DNA from: DAOMNN01 sp050486545
GTDB lineage: Bacteria; Pseudomonadota; Gammaproteobacteria; Burkholderiales; Rhodocyclaceae
Direction: 5' to 3'
Assembly (NCBI GenBank): GCA_050486545.1
Contig: JBJHDM010000020.1
Span: forward strand, 1-50,466
Length of the DNA: 50,466 nt
Within the stretch, counting starts at the first letter, position 1. Each line of letters opens with the position of its first letter. Below, one piece after another: positions 8,399-15,715 of the stretch. The position numbers and the translations under genes were made by a program. The notes beneath the pieces were generated by a model. The model worked only from the letters and a program-made list of their open reading frames with translations, searched no databases and was not told the DNA's origin.

Positions 8399-9080
8399 CG
8401 AGCGTCTCCGCTGGCGAGTCACTCTCGACGAGCCGGCCGCCGGACAGGCAGAGCACACGGTCGCACTGTGCTGCGAAGCGCATGTCGTGGGTGACCAGCA
8501 CCAGGGTCGTTCCGCTCTCGGCGTTCAGATGTAGCAGCAGCTCACCGATCGCCGCACCGGTGCGGTCGTCCAGGTTGCCGGTGGGCTCATCGGCGAGCAC
8601 CAGCTTGGGTTCATGCACCAGCGCGCGGGCGATCGCCACGCGCTGCTGCTCGCCGCCGGAAAGCTGTCCGGGGTAGTGGTCGAGGCGCCCACCCAGGCCA
8701 ACGCGGTCGAGCATCGCCCGGGCGCGCTCGCGCGCATCACGCCGGCCGGCAATCTCCAGCGGCAGCGCGGCATTGTCCAGTGCGCTCAGGCTGGGCACCA
8801 GATGGAAGGACTGGAACACGATGCCCATGTGGTCGCGCCGCAGGTCGGCGAGTTGATCGCGATCCAGGGTCTCCAGTGCGCGTCCGTCGAACAGCACCGA
8901 TCCCGCAGCGGGCTGTTCAAGTCCGGCGAGCAGGAGCAGCAACGAGGTCTTGCCGGTGCCCGAGGGGCCGGCGATCGCCACGCGTTCGCCGGCGGCGATG
9001 CTCAGGCTCACCTCGCGCAGGATGTCGATGCGCGAGTCGCCCAGGGTGTAGTGCATGCTCAGGTTCTGGAGTCGGATCAT
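8382..9080 (-). CDS. ybbA: ABC transporter ATP-binding protein (YbbA type)
   Basis: ATPase partner of the downstream permease. Starting at the ATG at 9080 (MIRLQNLSMHY) gives 232 residues, the normal length; an in-frame ATG at 9131 would add 17 residues with no visible ribosome site. Motifs: Walker A GPSGTGKTS, Q-loop VFQSFHLVPSL, signature LSGGEQQRVAIARAL, Walker B LVLADEPTGNLDD and H-loop VLVTHD. It belongs to the MacB/LolD-like group that works with FtsX-fold permeases. The gene is divergent from the CNNM gene; the 235 bp between them shows no clear promoter beyond an AT-rich patch near 9255. Confidence 0.92.
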   Translation of the reverse strand: MIRLQNLSMHYTLGDSRIDILREVSLSIAAGERVAIAGPSGTGKTSLLLLLAGLEQPAAGSVLFDGRALETLDRDQLADLRRDHMGIVFQSFHLVPSLSALDNAALPLEIAGRRDARERARAMLDRVGLGGRLDHYPGQLSGGEQQRVAIARALVHEPKLVLADEPTGNLDDRTGAAIGELLLHLNAESGTTLVLVTHDMRFAAQCDRVLCLSGGRLVESDSPAETLDALPA

Positions 9081-9315
9081 CGGGGCATTGATCTCATGGG
9101 CAGGTTGGTACGGCAGATGATGCTCCGGCATGGGTGCAGGGTCGGGGTCGGACCATCAAAGACAAGGTCCCGTATTCGTCCGACGCGCCAGCGTTTCGTT
9201 CCAGACACCACAGAGGAATGCCTCACGCAACGCAAGCGCACATCCGATGAAGGCATTTTCTGCTAGTCTCGCGGCTTCTCAACTGCAGCGTCCGGCACAC
9301 CGGTACGCGCCTTTC

Positions 9316-10551
9316 ATGAACGACCCTGAGCCTCGATCTTACCTTTCCTCTTGTTTCCTGTTCTGCGCCGGGCTGCTACTACTCGGTTCGGCGCTTCCGG
9401 CAGCCGCGGACACCGGCCTGGTTGCCGACCCATCGAGCAGCGACGTCATCCTGCTACTCACCTATGTGCTGCTCGCACTGCTGTTCTCCTTCATGTGCTC
9501 GGTGGCGGAAGCTGTCCTGCTGAGCATCACGCCATCCTTCATTGCAGAGCTTGAAAGTTCGGACCCCAAGCGTGCCGCCCTGCTCAAGAAGCTCAAGGGC
9601 GAGAATATCGACCGCTCGCTTGCCGCGATCCTCACCCTGAACACCATTGCCCATACGGTAGGAGCCATCGGCGCCGGCGCCAAGGCGACGGTGGTGTTCG
9701 GCAGCGCCTGGTTCGGCGTGTTCTCCGCCGTGATGACCCTGCTGATCCTGTTCCTCTCCGAGATTCTGCCGAAGACCCTGGGTGCGGTGTATTGGCGCAG
9801 TCTGACCGGCGTTACCGCGCTGTACGTGAACTTCCTGATCAAAAGCATGTATCCGCTCATCCTGGTGTCCGAGAAACTCACCAAGCTGATCGCGCGCGGG
9901 CAGACGGTGCACGTCTTCAGCCGCGACGAGTTCATCGCGATGGCCAATATCGGCCAGGAAGCCGGGCACATCAACGATCGTGAATCACGCATCATCCGCA
10001 ACCTGTTCCGTTTCGGTTCACTGCGTGCACAGGACATCATGACGCCGCGCACGGTGATGGTGGCCCTGCCCGAGAGCTTGAACATTTCCGACGCCTTGCA
10101 GGCGAAGATGAACACGCCCTTTTCCCGTATCCCGGTCTATGCCACCGATTTGGACGCAGTGACCGGTTTCGTGTTGCGCGAGGACCTGCTGCTGGCGCAG
10201 ACGCAGGGCACCGGCAACCGGCCGTTGACCGCTCTACGCCGCGATATCCTGGCCGTCGCCGGCGCCACCCCCTTGTCGACCCTGCTCGAACTCCTGCTGG
10301 ACAAACGCCACCACATCGCGGTGGTGATCGGCGAGTATGGCGAGACCAAGGGCGTGGTCACCCTGGAAGACGTGGTCGAAACCCTGCTTGGCATCGAAAT
10401 TGTCGACGAGGGCGACAAGGTCGATGACATGCAGCATCTCGCCCGGCAGCTGTGGGTGAAGCGGGCGCGCGCGCTGGGGCTGGAGGTGGATGCGGCGAAC
10501 GGTGCCGCGTCGGTCGCGCGCCCTTCCGGGGCCGATTCCCGCGATCAGTGA
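9316..10551 (+). CDS. CNNM/CorC-type membrane protein with CBS pair (HlyC family)
   Basis: Predicted divalent-cation transporter or efflux modulator. The ATG at 9316 gives 411 residues and an N-terminus that reads as a signal or first membrane helix (FLFCAGLLLLGSALPAAADTG); the frame is open upstream to 9130, with another ATG at 9247. The DUF21 core of four membrane segments has AEAVLLSITPSF, NTIAHTVGAIGAGAKA and LSEILPKTLG. A CBS pair follows (IMTPRTVMVAL; FSRIPVYATDLDAVTGFVLREDLL; VVIGEYGETKGVVTLEDVVETLLG). The CorC_HlyC domain usual at the C-terminus is absent. It converges on the P-type ATPase gene, with which it may form a metal-homeostasis set. Confidence 0.85.
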   Translation: MNDPEPRSYLSSCFLFCAGLLLLGSALPAAADTGLVADPSSSDVILLLTYVLLALLFSFMCSVAEAVLLSITPSFIAELESSDPKRAALLKKLKGENIDRSLAAILTLNTIAHTVGAIGAGAKATVVFGSAWFGVFSAVMTLLILFLSEILPKTLGAVYWRSLTGVTALYVNFLIKSMYPLILVSEKLTKLIARGQTVHVFSRDEFIAMANIGQEAGHINDRESRIIRNLFRFGSLRAQDIMTPRTVMVALPESLNISDALQAKMNTPFSRIPVYATDLDAVTGFVLREDLLLAQTQGTGNRPLTALRRDILAVAGATPLSTLLELLLDKRHHIAVVIGEYGETKGVVTLEDVVETLLGIEIVDEGDKVDDMQHLARQLWVKRARALGLEVDAANGAASVARPSGADSRDQ

Positions 10552-10579
10552 GAACCGGCCGGGTCCGGTGCGGGCCGGG

Positions 10580-13255
10580 TCAGCTCACCAGCCTGCACAA
10601 CGCCTTGCGAAGCTCTTCGAGTAGCAACGTCGTGGAGGCGACGGCGGTGGCGATCAGCCAGTCCTGCGCGGTGAGGTCTACCGTATCGAACACCGCCTGT
10701 GCCGGCCCCCAGTGCACGACGACGACCTGCAGCGCCACCACTGCCGACAGCGCCATCCACAGCTTGCCATTGCTGAAAAACTGGCGGTTGAAGGCGCTGC
10801 CATGCTCGGTGCGGGCGTTGAAGATGTTGAAGAACTGGAACAGCACGAAGGTGGTGAAGGCCAGGGTCATCGCACGAGCGGTGTCCCCCGATGACATTGC
10901 CCAGACAAAGACACCCAGCGTGCCCACCGCCATGGTCAGGCCGTACAGCGCGATGCGCCACATGCGCTGCGGCGAGAGGATGATTGCATCGTCAGCGCGC
11001 GGTGGTTGCCGCATGATGCCCGGACGCGCAGGCTCCACCCCGAGCGTCATCGCCGGCGGACCATCCATGATGATGTTCACCCACAGGATCTGCACTGCGG
11101 TAAAGGGTGTCGCCAACCCCAGGAAGGGGGCCCCAAGCACGGTCAGGATGGCGCCGATATTGGTCGACAGCTGGAAGCGGACGAACTTGACGATGTTCTC
11201 GTAGATGGTGCGCCCCTCGCGTACCGCGCCCACGATGGAAGCAAAGTTGTCGTCGGTGAGCACCAGGGTGGCGGCCTCCTCGGTGACTTCGGTGCCGGTG
11301 ATGCCCATTGCCACACCGATGTCGGCACGCTTGAGTGCGGGGGCGTCATTGACGCCGTCACCGGTCATCGCGACTACATGCCCGCGCCGCTGCAGCGATT
11401 CGACGATGCGCATCTTGTGCTCCGGCGCCACCCTCGCGAACACCGCGCTGCGCTCGACCAGCGTGGCGGTGGCCTCCGGTGTCAGACCGTCGAGTTCGCG
11501 TCCCTCGTGCACTTCGCCGACCAGCCCCAGTTCCCGCGCGATGGCAGCAGCCGTCAACGGATGGTCGCCGGTGATCATCTTCACCTGGATGCCCGCGACC
11601 TGGCACTCGGCGATCGATGCGCATGCCTCGGGACGCGGCGGATCGATGATGCCGACGAGACCGTACAGGCTCAGGTCGGTCGCCCAGGCCATCAGGTCGC
11701 CCGCGGGATCGAATTCGTGCGCCGGGATGCGCCGTCCCGCAAGGGCGAGTACCCGCATCGCACCCTCGGCCAGTTCCTGATTCGCCCGCAGCAGAAGCTC
11801 GCGGGCTTCTGCGTCCAGCGCGACCTCCCCGCCCGTGCCGTACACGCGCGATGCGCGCGCGATCAGCACGTCGGGCGCGCCCTTCACCCACATCTGCACC
11901 GCATCGCCATCGTGGTGGAAGGTCGCCATGAACTTGTGCGCCGAGTCGAAGGGCAACTCGGCGATTCGTGGGGTATGTTCGTTCTGCAGCACTGGATCCA
12001 CCCCTGCCTTGACGGCCAGCGCGAGCAATGCCCCTTCGGTAGGGTCGCCGATGAGCAGCCCGTCGCGCAGGCGCGCGTCGGCGCATAAGGCCGCCGGAAG
12101 CAGGTATCCCTGCAAGGTGGAACCCATCGCCTGGCCCTGTTCGTCCAGGATCCGGCCGGCGGCGAGATAGCCTTCACCCTCGACGGTATAGCGCTGCATG
12201 CCGATGCGCAGCGCGCGGGCGGTCATCTGGTTGAGGGTCAGCGTGCCGGTCTTGTCCGAGCAGATCACCGTGGTGCAACCCAGTGTTTCCACCGCTGCCA
12301 GCTTCTTGACGATCACATGGCGCCTGGCCATGCGATGCATGCCGAGGGCCAGCGTCACGGTGACCACGGCAGGCAACCCCTCGGGGATCGCCGCGACCGC
12401 AAGGGCGATCGCAGTCATCGCCGTGGTGACCAGGTCGTCGCCTCGCATCACGCCGGCGACGAACATCAGTCCAACGACCACGGCGGCAATCAGCGCGAGC
12501 CGCTTGCCCAGCGCATCGAGCTGGCGTTGCAGCGGGGTGGCGGACTCGGCCGTCTGCGCGAGCAGGCCGGCCAGTCGCCCCATCTCGGTGTGCATGCCGG
12601 TCGCGGTGACAACCGCCTCGATGCGCCCGCGGGTGATCACGGTATTCATGAACACCATGCCGACACGCTCGGCCAGCGAGGCTCCAGGATCGACGGATTC
12701 GCATGTCTTGCCGACGGCGTGAGATTCGCCGGTCAGCGCTGCTTCGGCCACTTCGGCGCCATGCGCCTGCAGTACCCTGGCATCGGCCGGCACCCGATCG
12801 CCCGCTTCGAGCAGCAGGATGTCACCGGGCACGAGCTCTTCAGCCGGTACGATGCGCGCCTCGCCATCCCGCCTTACCCTTGCACTGGGTGCGAGCATGC
12901 CGCGCAAGGCCGCCAGCGCGTTCTCCGCCCGGCGCTCCTGGAAGAACCCCAGCGTGGCGTTAAGCAATACAACGACCGCGATCACCGCCGCGTCCTTGAG
13001 ATCGCCGATCAGTCCGGCGAGCAGCGCGGCACCGATCAGAATGCCGATCAACACGCTCCTGAACTGGTCGGCAAACTTCAGCCACAGGGCGCGCGGCGGT
13101 TTCTCCGCGAGCCTGTTCGGACCGTGGTGCTGCAGACGCGGGGCGATGTCCGTCTGCGACAGGCCGGTCGCGGGCGCGACGTTCAGTTCGCGACTGACGT
13201 CTTCACCGGACCGGGCGTGCGAGGAATCGGCAAGGGGTTGGGCGTGCGTTTCCAA
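10580..13255 (-). CDS. P2-type cation ATPase, probable Mn2+/Ca2+ exporter under riboswitch control
   Basis: Primary inner-membrane cation pump. Motifs (numbering from 13255): TGES 175-178, PEGLP 291-295 in the fourth membrane helix, phosphorylation Asp334 in SDKTGT, TGDGVNDAP 631-639, and M6 NIIMDGPPAMTLGVEP. The last resembles the Golgi Ca2+/Mn2+ pump Pmr1/SPCA (MDGPPAQSLGVEP) more than SERCA, with Met where Pmr1 has its Mn-selective Gln. An open frame runs up to a GTG at 13321, but that start lies inside the leader structure, upstream of an intrinsic terminator. I prefer the TTG at 13255, which has GGAG six bases before it and begins at the usual cation-ATPase N-domain (ETHAQPLA). A GTG at 13267 is an alternative. 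Length is about 891 residues. Confidence 0.85.
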   Translation of the reverse strand: METHAQPLADSSHARSGEDVSRELNVAPATGLSQTDIAPRLQHHGPNRLAEKPPRALWLKFADQFRSVLIGILIGAALLAGLIGDLKDAAVIAVVVLLNATLGFFQERRAENALAALRGMLAPSARVRRDGEARIVPAEELVPGDILLLEAGDRVPADARVLQAHGAEVAEAALTGESHAVGKTCESVDPGASLAERVGMVFMNTVITRGRIEAVVTATGMHTEMGRLAGLLAQTAESATPLQRQLDALGKRLALIAAVVVGLMFVAGVMRGDDLVTTAMTAIALAVAAIPEGLPAVVTVTLALGMHRMARRHVIVKKLAAVETLGCTTVICSDKTGTLTLNQMTARALRIGMQRYTVEGEGYLAAGRILDEQGQAMGSTLQGYLLPAALCADARLRDGLLIGDPTEGALLALAVKAGVDPVLQNEHTPRIAELPFDSAHKFMATFHHDGDAVQMWVKGAPDVLIARASRVYGTGGEVALDAEARELLLRANQELAEGAMRVLALAGRRIPAHEFDPAGDLMAWATDLSLYGLVGIIDPPRPEACASIAECQVAGIQVKMITGDHPLTAAAIARELGLVGEVHEGRELDGLTPEATATLVERSAVFARVAPEHKMRIVESLQRRGHVVAMTGDGVNDAPALKRADIGVAMGITGTEVTEEAATLVLTDDNFASIVGAVREGRTIYENIVKFVRFQLSTNIGAILTVLGAPFLGLATPFTAVQILWVNIIMDGPPAMTLGVEPARPGIMRQPPRADDAIILSPQRMWRIALYGLTMAVGTLGVFVWAMSSGDTARAMTLAFTTFVLFQFFNIFNARTEHGSAFNRQFFSNGKLWMALSAVVALQVVVVHWGPAQAVFDTVDLTAQDWLIATAVASTTLLLEELRKALCRLVS

Positions 13256-13274
13256 GTTCAGCTCCACAACATCG

Positions 13275-13305
13275 AAAAGGGCCTGTTCCCGCAGGACACA
13301 GACCC
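13275..13305 (-). terminator. Riboswitch expression platform: intrinsic terminator in the ATPase leader
   Basis: On the minus strand GGGTCTGT pairs with ACAGGCCC (one G-T wobble), with three further pairs above a mismatch, and TTTT follows. It sits between the predicted Mn2+ aptamer and the preferred TTG start, 20 nt before that codon. This is where a transcriptional on/off switch would be. The U tract is short, so strength is uncertain. Confidence 0.6.
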
Positions 13306-13455
13306 TTGATGCACCTTGCACGCACGGACCTTGCCCACGGGCAAGGTCTCGCTTGCAACGGATGCGTTCGTCGCCCCCGGCACCGGGAGAGGATCGGATG
13401 ATCGCTCTTCCGTGATGACGATGCCGGGACGTGTGAAGCTACTCCCCTTGTCTTC
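13306..13455 (-). promoter_or_regulatory. yybP-ykoY (Mn2+-sensing) riboswitch aptamer
   Basis: Read on the minus strand, the leader holds the hallmarks of this family in order: GGGGAGTAGC (13447 to 13438), CGTCATCACG (13420 to 13411), then GCGAGACCTTGCCC with its hairpin partner GGGCAAGGTC (13352 to 13327; a 10-bp perfect stem with a 2-nt turn). Known members bind Mn2+ through the loop containing GGAGTAG docked to the CGTCA-containing loop, and turn on Mn exporters including P-type ATPases such as Lactococcus YoaB. Recognised from memory of the consensus; a covariance-model search (RF00080) would confirm it. Confidence 0.82.
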
Positions 13456-13458
13456 ACG

Positions 13459-13486
13459 AGTTTAGGCTCCGTCATTGCAATGTCAA
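13459..13486 (-). promoter_or_regulatory. Sigma-70 promoter for the riboswitch-ATPase transcript
   Basis: Minus strand TTGACA (13486-13481), 16-bp spacer, TAAACT (13464-13459), placing the start near 13452, just before the GGGGAGTAG box. The spacer contains the 10-bp palindrome CATTGCAATG, which could be an operator. Confidence 0.65.
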
Positions 13487-13592
13487 GCGGGTGATTGCTT
13501 ACATCAAACGGTGCGCAAGGCCCTAATGTCGAAGGTGACAAAATCCATGCGATCCGGCATGATCCACATCGTCTTCAAGGATGAAGGATGCC

Positions 13593-13614
13593 GCGGGATC
13601 TCTTTCGATCCCGC
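13593..13614. repeat. Perfect 8-bp inverted repeat (hairpin) in the divergent intergenic region
   Basis: GCGGGATC-TCTTTC-GATCCCGC lies between the ATPase promoter and the second CNNM gene. No T run follows on either strand. The stretch 13487-13862 (about 375 bp) otherwise holds no recognisable gene; it must contain the promoter of the CNNM gene. Confidence 0.5.
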
Positions 13615-13862
13615 ACTATGTGTTGCCCCGTTTCCCTCTCGGTCACCGTACCGATCTCCTCCGCCGATGATGCGCTCGTCGGCGCTGAGTTCAGGCCAGC
13701 CGGCTTGCTCGGAGCTCCGTTTTCAGGCGACCCCGTCCATTCGTTGAGCACTCCTGGCGAGTCTGCCTCGCGTGTCGTATTCGCACGCGTACTCGTCCAC
13801 GCCTCTTGCCGATACGCCTTGTGGTGGGTCGGTACTCGCCCATTTCCGCACCAGAACCGGCC

Positions 13863-15197
13863 ATGGATATCCTGATACTCGTCGCCCTGATCCTGCTGAA
13901 CGGCGCATTCGCCATGTCGGAAATTGCGCTGGTCACTGCACGACGCGTCCGTCTCGTGCGGTTGGCTGAAAATGGCGACGGTTCCGCAGAAGTCGCGATC
14001 AAGCTTGGTGAAGATCCGAACCATTTCCTGTCTACGATCCAGATCGGCATCACCTCCATTGGCATCCTCAGCGGTATTTTTGGTGAAGCGGCACTTGCCG
14101 GCCCGTTGGCTGAGTGGCTGAGAACACTTGGCGTGGCACAACGACCGAGCGAAATTGGCGCGACCACGCTGGTTGTGGTGGCGATCACATACGTATCGAT
14201 CGTGGTCGGCGAGTTGGTTCCCAAGCGTCTCGGGCAACTTCATCCCGAAGGCATCGCCCGCCTTGTCGCAAGACCGATGAGCATGCTGGCCGTCGTCTCA
14301 CGACCATTCGTTTCCCTCCTGTCAGGCTCTACCGCATTGCTGCTGCGACTGCTTGGGCAGCGCGAAAGCGTGATGCCGACGGTCACCGAGGAGGAAATTC
14401 ACGCCCTTCTGAACGAGGGTTCGGAGGCAGGGGTGATCGAGAAGAGCGAACATGAGATGGTACGCAATGTATTCCGCCTCGATGAGCGACAGATCGGTTC
14501 GCTGATGGTGCCGCGTTCGGACGTGATCTACCTCGATTTAAATCGTCCGCTCGACGAAAACCTCACCTTGGTTGCCGAATCCGCGCATTCGAGCTATCCA
14601 GTCTGCCGCGGAAGCCTTGACGATATTGTAGGGGTGGCAAGCTCCAAGAGGCTTTTTGCGCAGATGTTCCGTGGAGAAACCCTGGACCTTGCGAAAGACC
14701 TTCAGGAAGCAGTCTACGTCCCGGAATCCCTCACAGGAATGGAGTTACTCGATCGATTCAGAAGCTCGGGCACCTATTTTGTGTTCGTGATCGACGAGTA
14801 TGGCGAGGTTCTCGGCATGGTGACACTCCATGACGTGATCGAATCCGTGACGGGCGAATTCGTCATCCAAGGCGAAGAAGACGCCTGGGCGGTACAGCGC
14901 GAAGACGGATCCTGGTTGCTCGATGGCTTGATACCTGTCGTGGAGATGAAGGATCGACTCGACTTGTCTGGTGTGCCGGAGGAAGACAAGGGGCGTTATA
15001 ACACCTTGTCGGGGATGATGATGTGGCTGCTCGGGCGGCTCCCCTGCACAGGTGATGTGGCAACCTGGGAGGGCTGGCGCCTGGAGGTGATCGATCTCGA
15101 CGGCAAGCGCATTGACAAAGTGCTGGCGGTTCGTCTGCCGGAACCGGATGCCGGAACGGCAATCGAAAACGAGCCGGAACCACCAGTAGGCAACTGA
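13863..15197 (+). CDS. CNNM/CorC family protein with CBS pair and CorC_HlyC domain (YtfL/PaeA-like)
   Basis: The ATG at 13863 (MDILILVALILLNGAFAMSE) starts directly at the first membrane helix and gives 444 residues; the frame is open to 13806 but those residues are unlike the family. Layout: four-helix DUF21 domain with SEIALVTARR, STIQIGITSIGILSGIFGE and VVGELVPKRLG; CBS pair (LMVPRSDVIYL; VFVIDEYGEVLGMVTLHDVIE); CorC_HlyC domain from about residue 345 (REDGSWLLDGLIPVVEMKDRL). The pattern is closest to E. coli YtfL (PaeA), associated with polyamine or divalent-cation export. Codon use is less GC-rich than that of the flanking genes and a transposase remnant follows, so acquisition by transfer is possible. 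Confidence 0.88.
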   Translation: MDILILVALILLNGAFAMSEIALVTARRVRLVRLAENGDGSAEVAIKLGEDPNHFLSTIQIGITSIGILSGIFGEAALAGPLAEWLRTLGVAQRPSEIGATTLVVVAITYVSIVVGELVPKRLGQLHPEGIARLVARPMSMLAVVSRPFVSLLSGSTALLLRLLGQRESVMPTVTEEEIHALLNEGSEAGVIEKSEHEMVRNVFRLDERQIGSLMVPRSDVIYLDLNRPLDENLTLVAESAHSSYPVCRGSLDDIVGVASSKRLFAQMFRGETLDLAKDLQEAVYVPESLTGMELLDRFRSSGTYFVFVIDEYGEVLGMVTLHDVIESVTGEFVIQGEEDAWAVQREDGSWLLDGLIPVVEMKDRLDLSGVPEEDKGRYNTLSGMMMWLLGRLPCTGDVATWEGWRLEVIDLDGKRIDKVLAVRLPEPDAGTAIENEPEPPVGN

Positions 15198-15229
15198 TCT
15201 TTCAGCCTCACTGGACCCTGAATCGCACC

Positions 15230-15385
15230 TTGCCGCTGACCGAGCTGGTCGCGGCCTGCTTTGAGGATGGGTGCGGTCCGGAGCCTCGAGCCCACGGTGC
15301 GCACGCTGGTGATGCAAGGGATTGTGACGCTTGGACTGAGCTACGAGGCCCTCAATGACCCACGACCAGTTGCGCCGCATCGGAC
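15230..15385 (+). pseudogene. IS1380-family transposase remnant, frameshifted
   Basis: Three consecutive pieces in shifting frames recreate the conserved N-terminal part of IS1380 transposases: LTELVAACFEDG, then LEPTVRTLVMQGIVTLGLSYEALND, then HDQLRRIGL (the family pattern being roughly CF.D.R...EH.V..L..QRV..LALGYEDLNDHD.LR). At least two frameshifts and no intact ends mean it is inactive. The rest of 15386-15715 (about 330 bp) up to opgG shows no recognisable gene; it may be more decayed insertion-sequence DNA and must include the opgG promoter. Confidence 0.65.
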
Positions 15386-15715
15386 TGTCTGGCACCGAAT
15401 CACGCCCGCCCCAGGCACTTGATTTTCCCTTGCGAAGGTGTAGATTGCGCGACATCGCATAGCCTTCGTGCAGGCCATCTTCGAAGCACCCGTCTTAGCC
15501 TTCGTTCTGCGCATTCCGCCGTTGTCCCGCGACCGTGTCGATCGCCTGATGCCCGGGCGAGTCGAGCGAATCCCCTTGACGAACAGCCTCGTCGCCCCGT
15601 TCCCGCAGTTGGCGATTCCAGCCGATGCCTGCCTGGAGCCTGGTCGGACGGAGGCCAGCCATCCTGCGGCCTCGGACTTCCCTTCCGACTTGTAACCCAC
15701 CTCAGCGATCAGACA

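Noticed and set aside
13256..13321. Extending the ATPase to the GTG at 13321
   Set aside because: That start lies in the aptamer's 3' part and upstream of the intrinsic terminator; the extra residues do not match the family N-terminus.
13203..13541. 112-codon minus-strand frame over the ATPase leader
   Set aside because: It covers the promoter, riboswitch and terminator and overlaps the ATPase in another frame; product is Arg/Pro-rich without family features.
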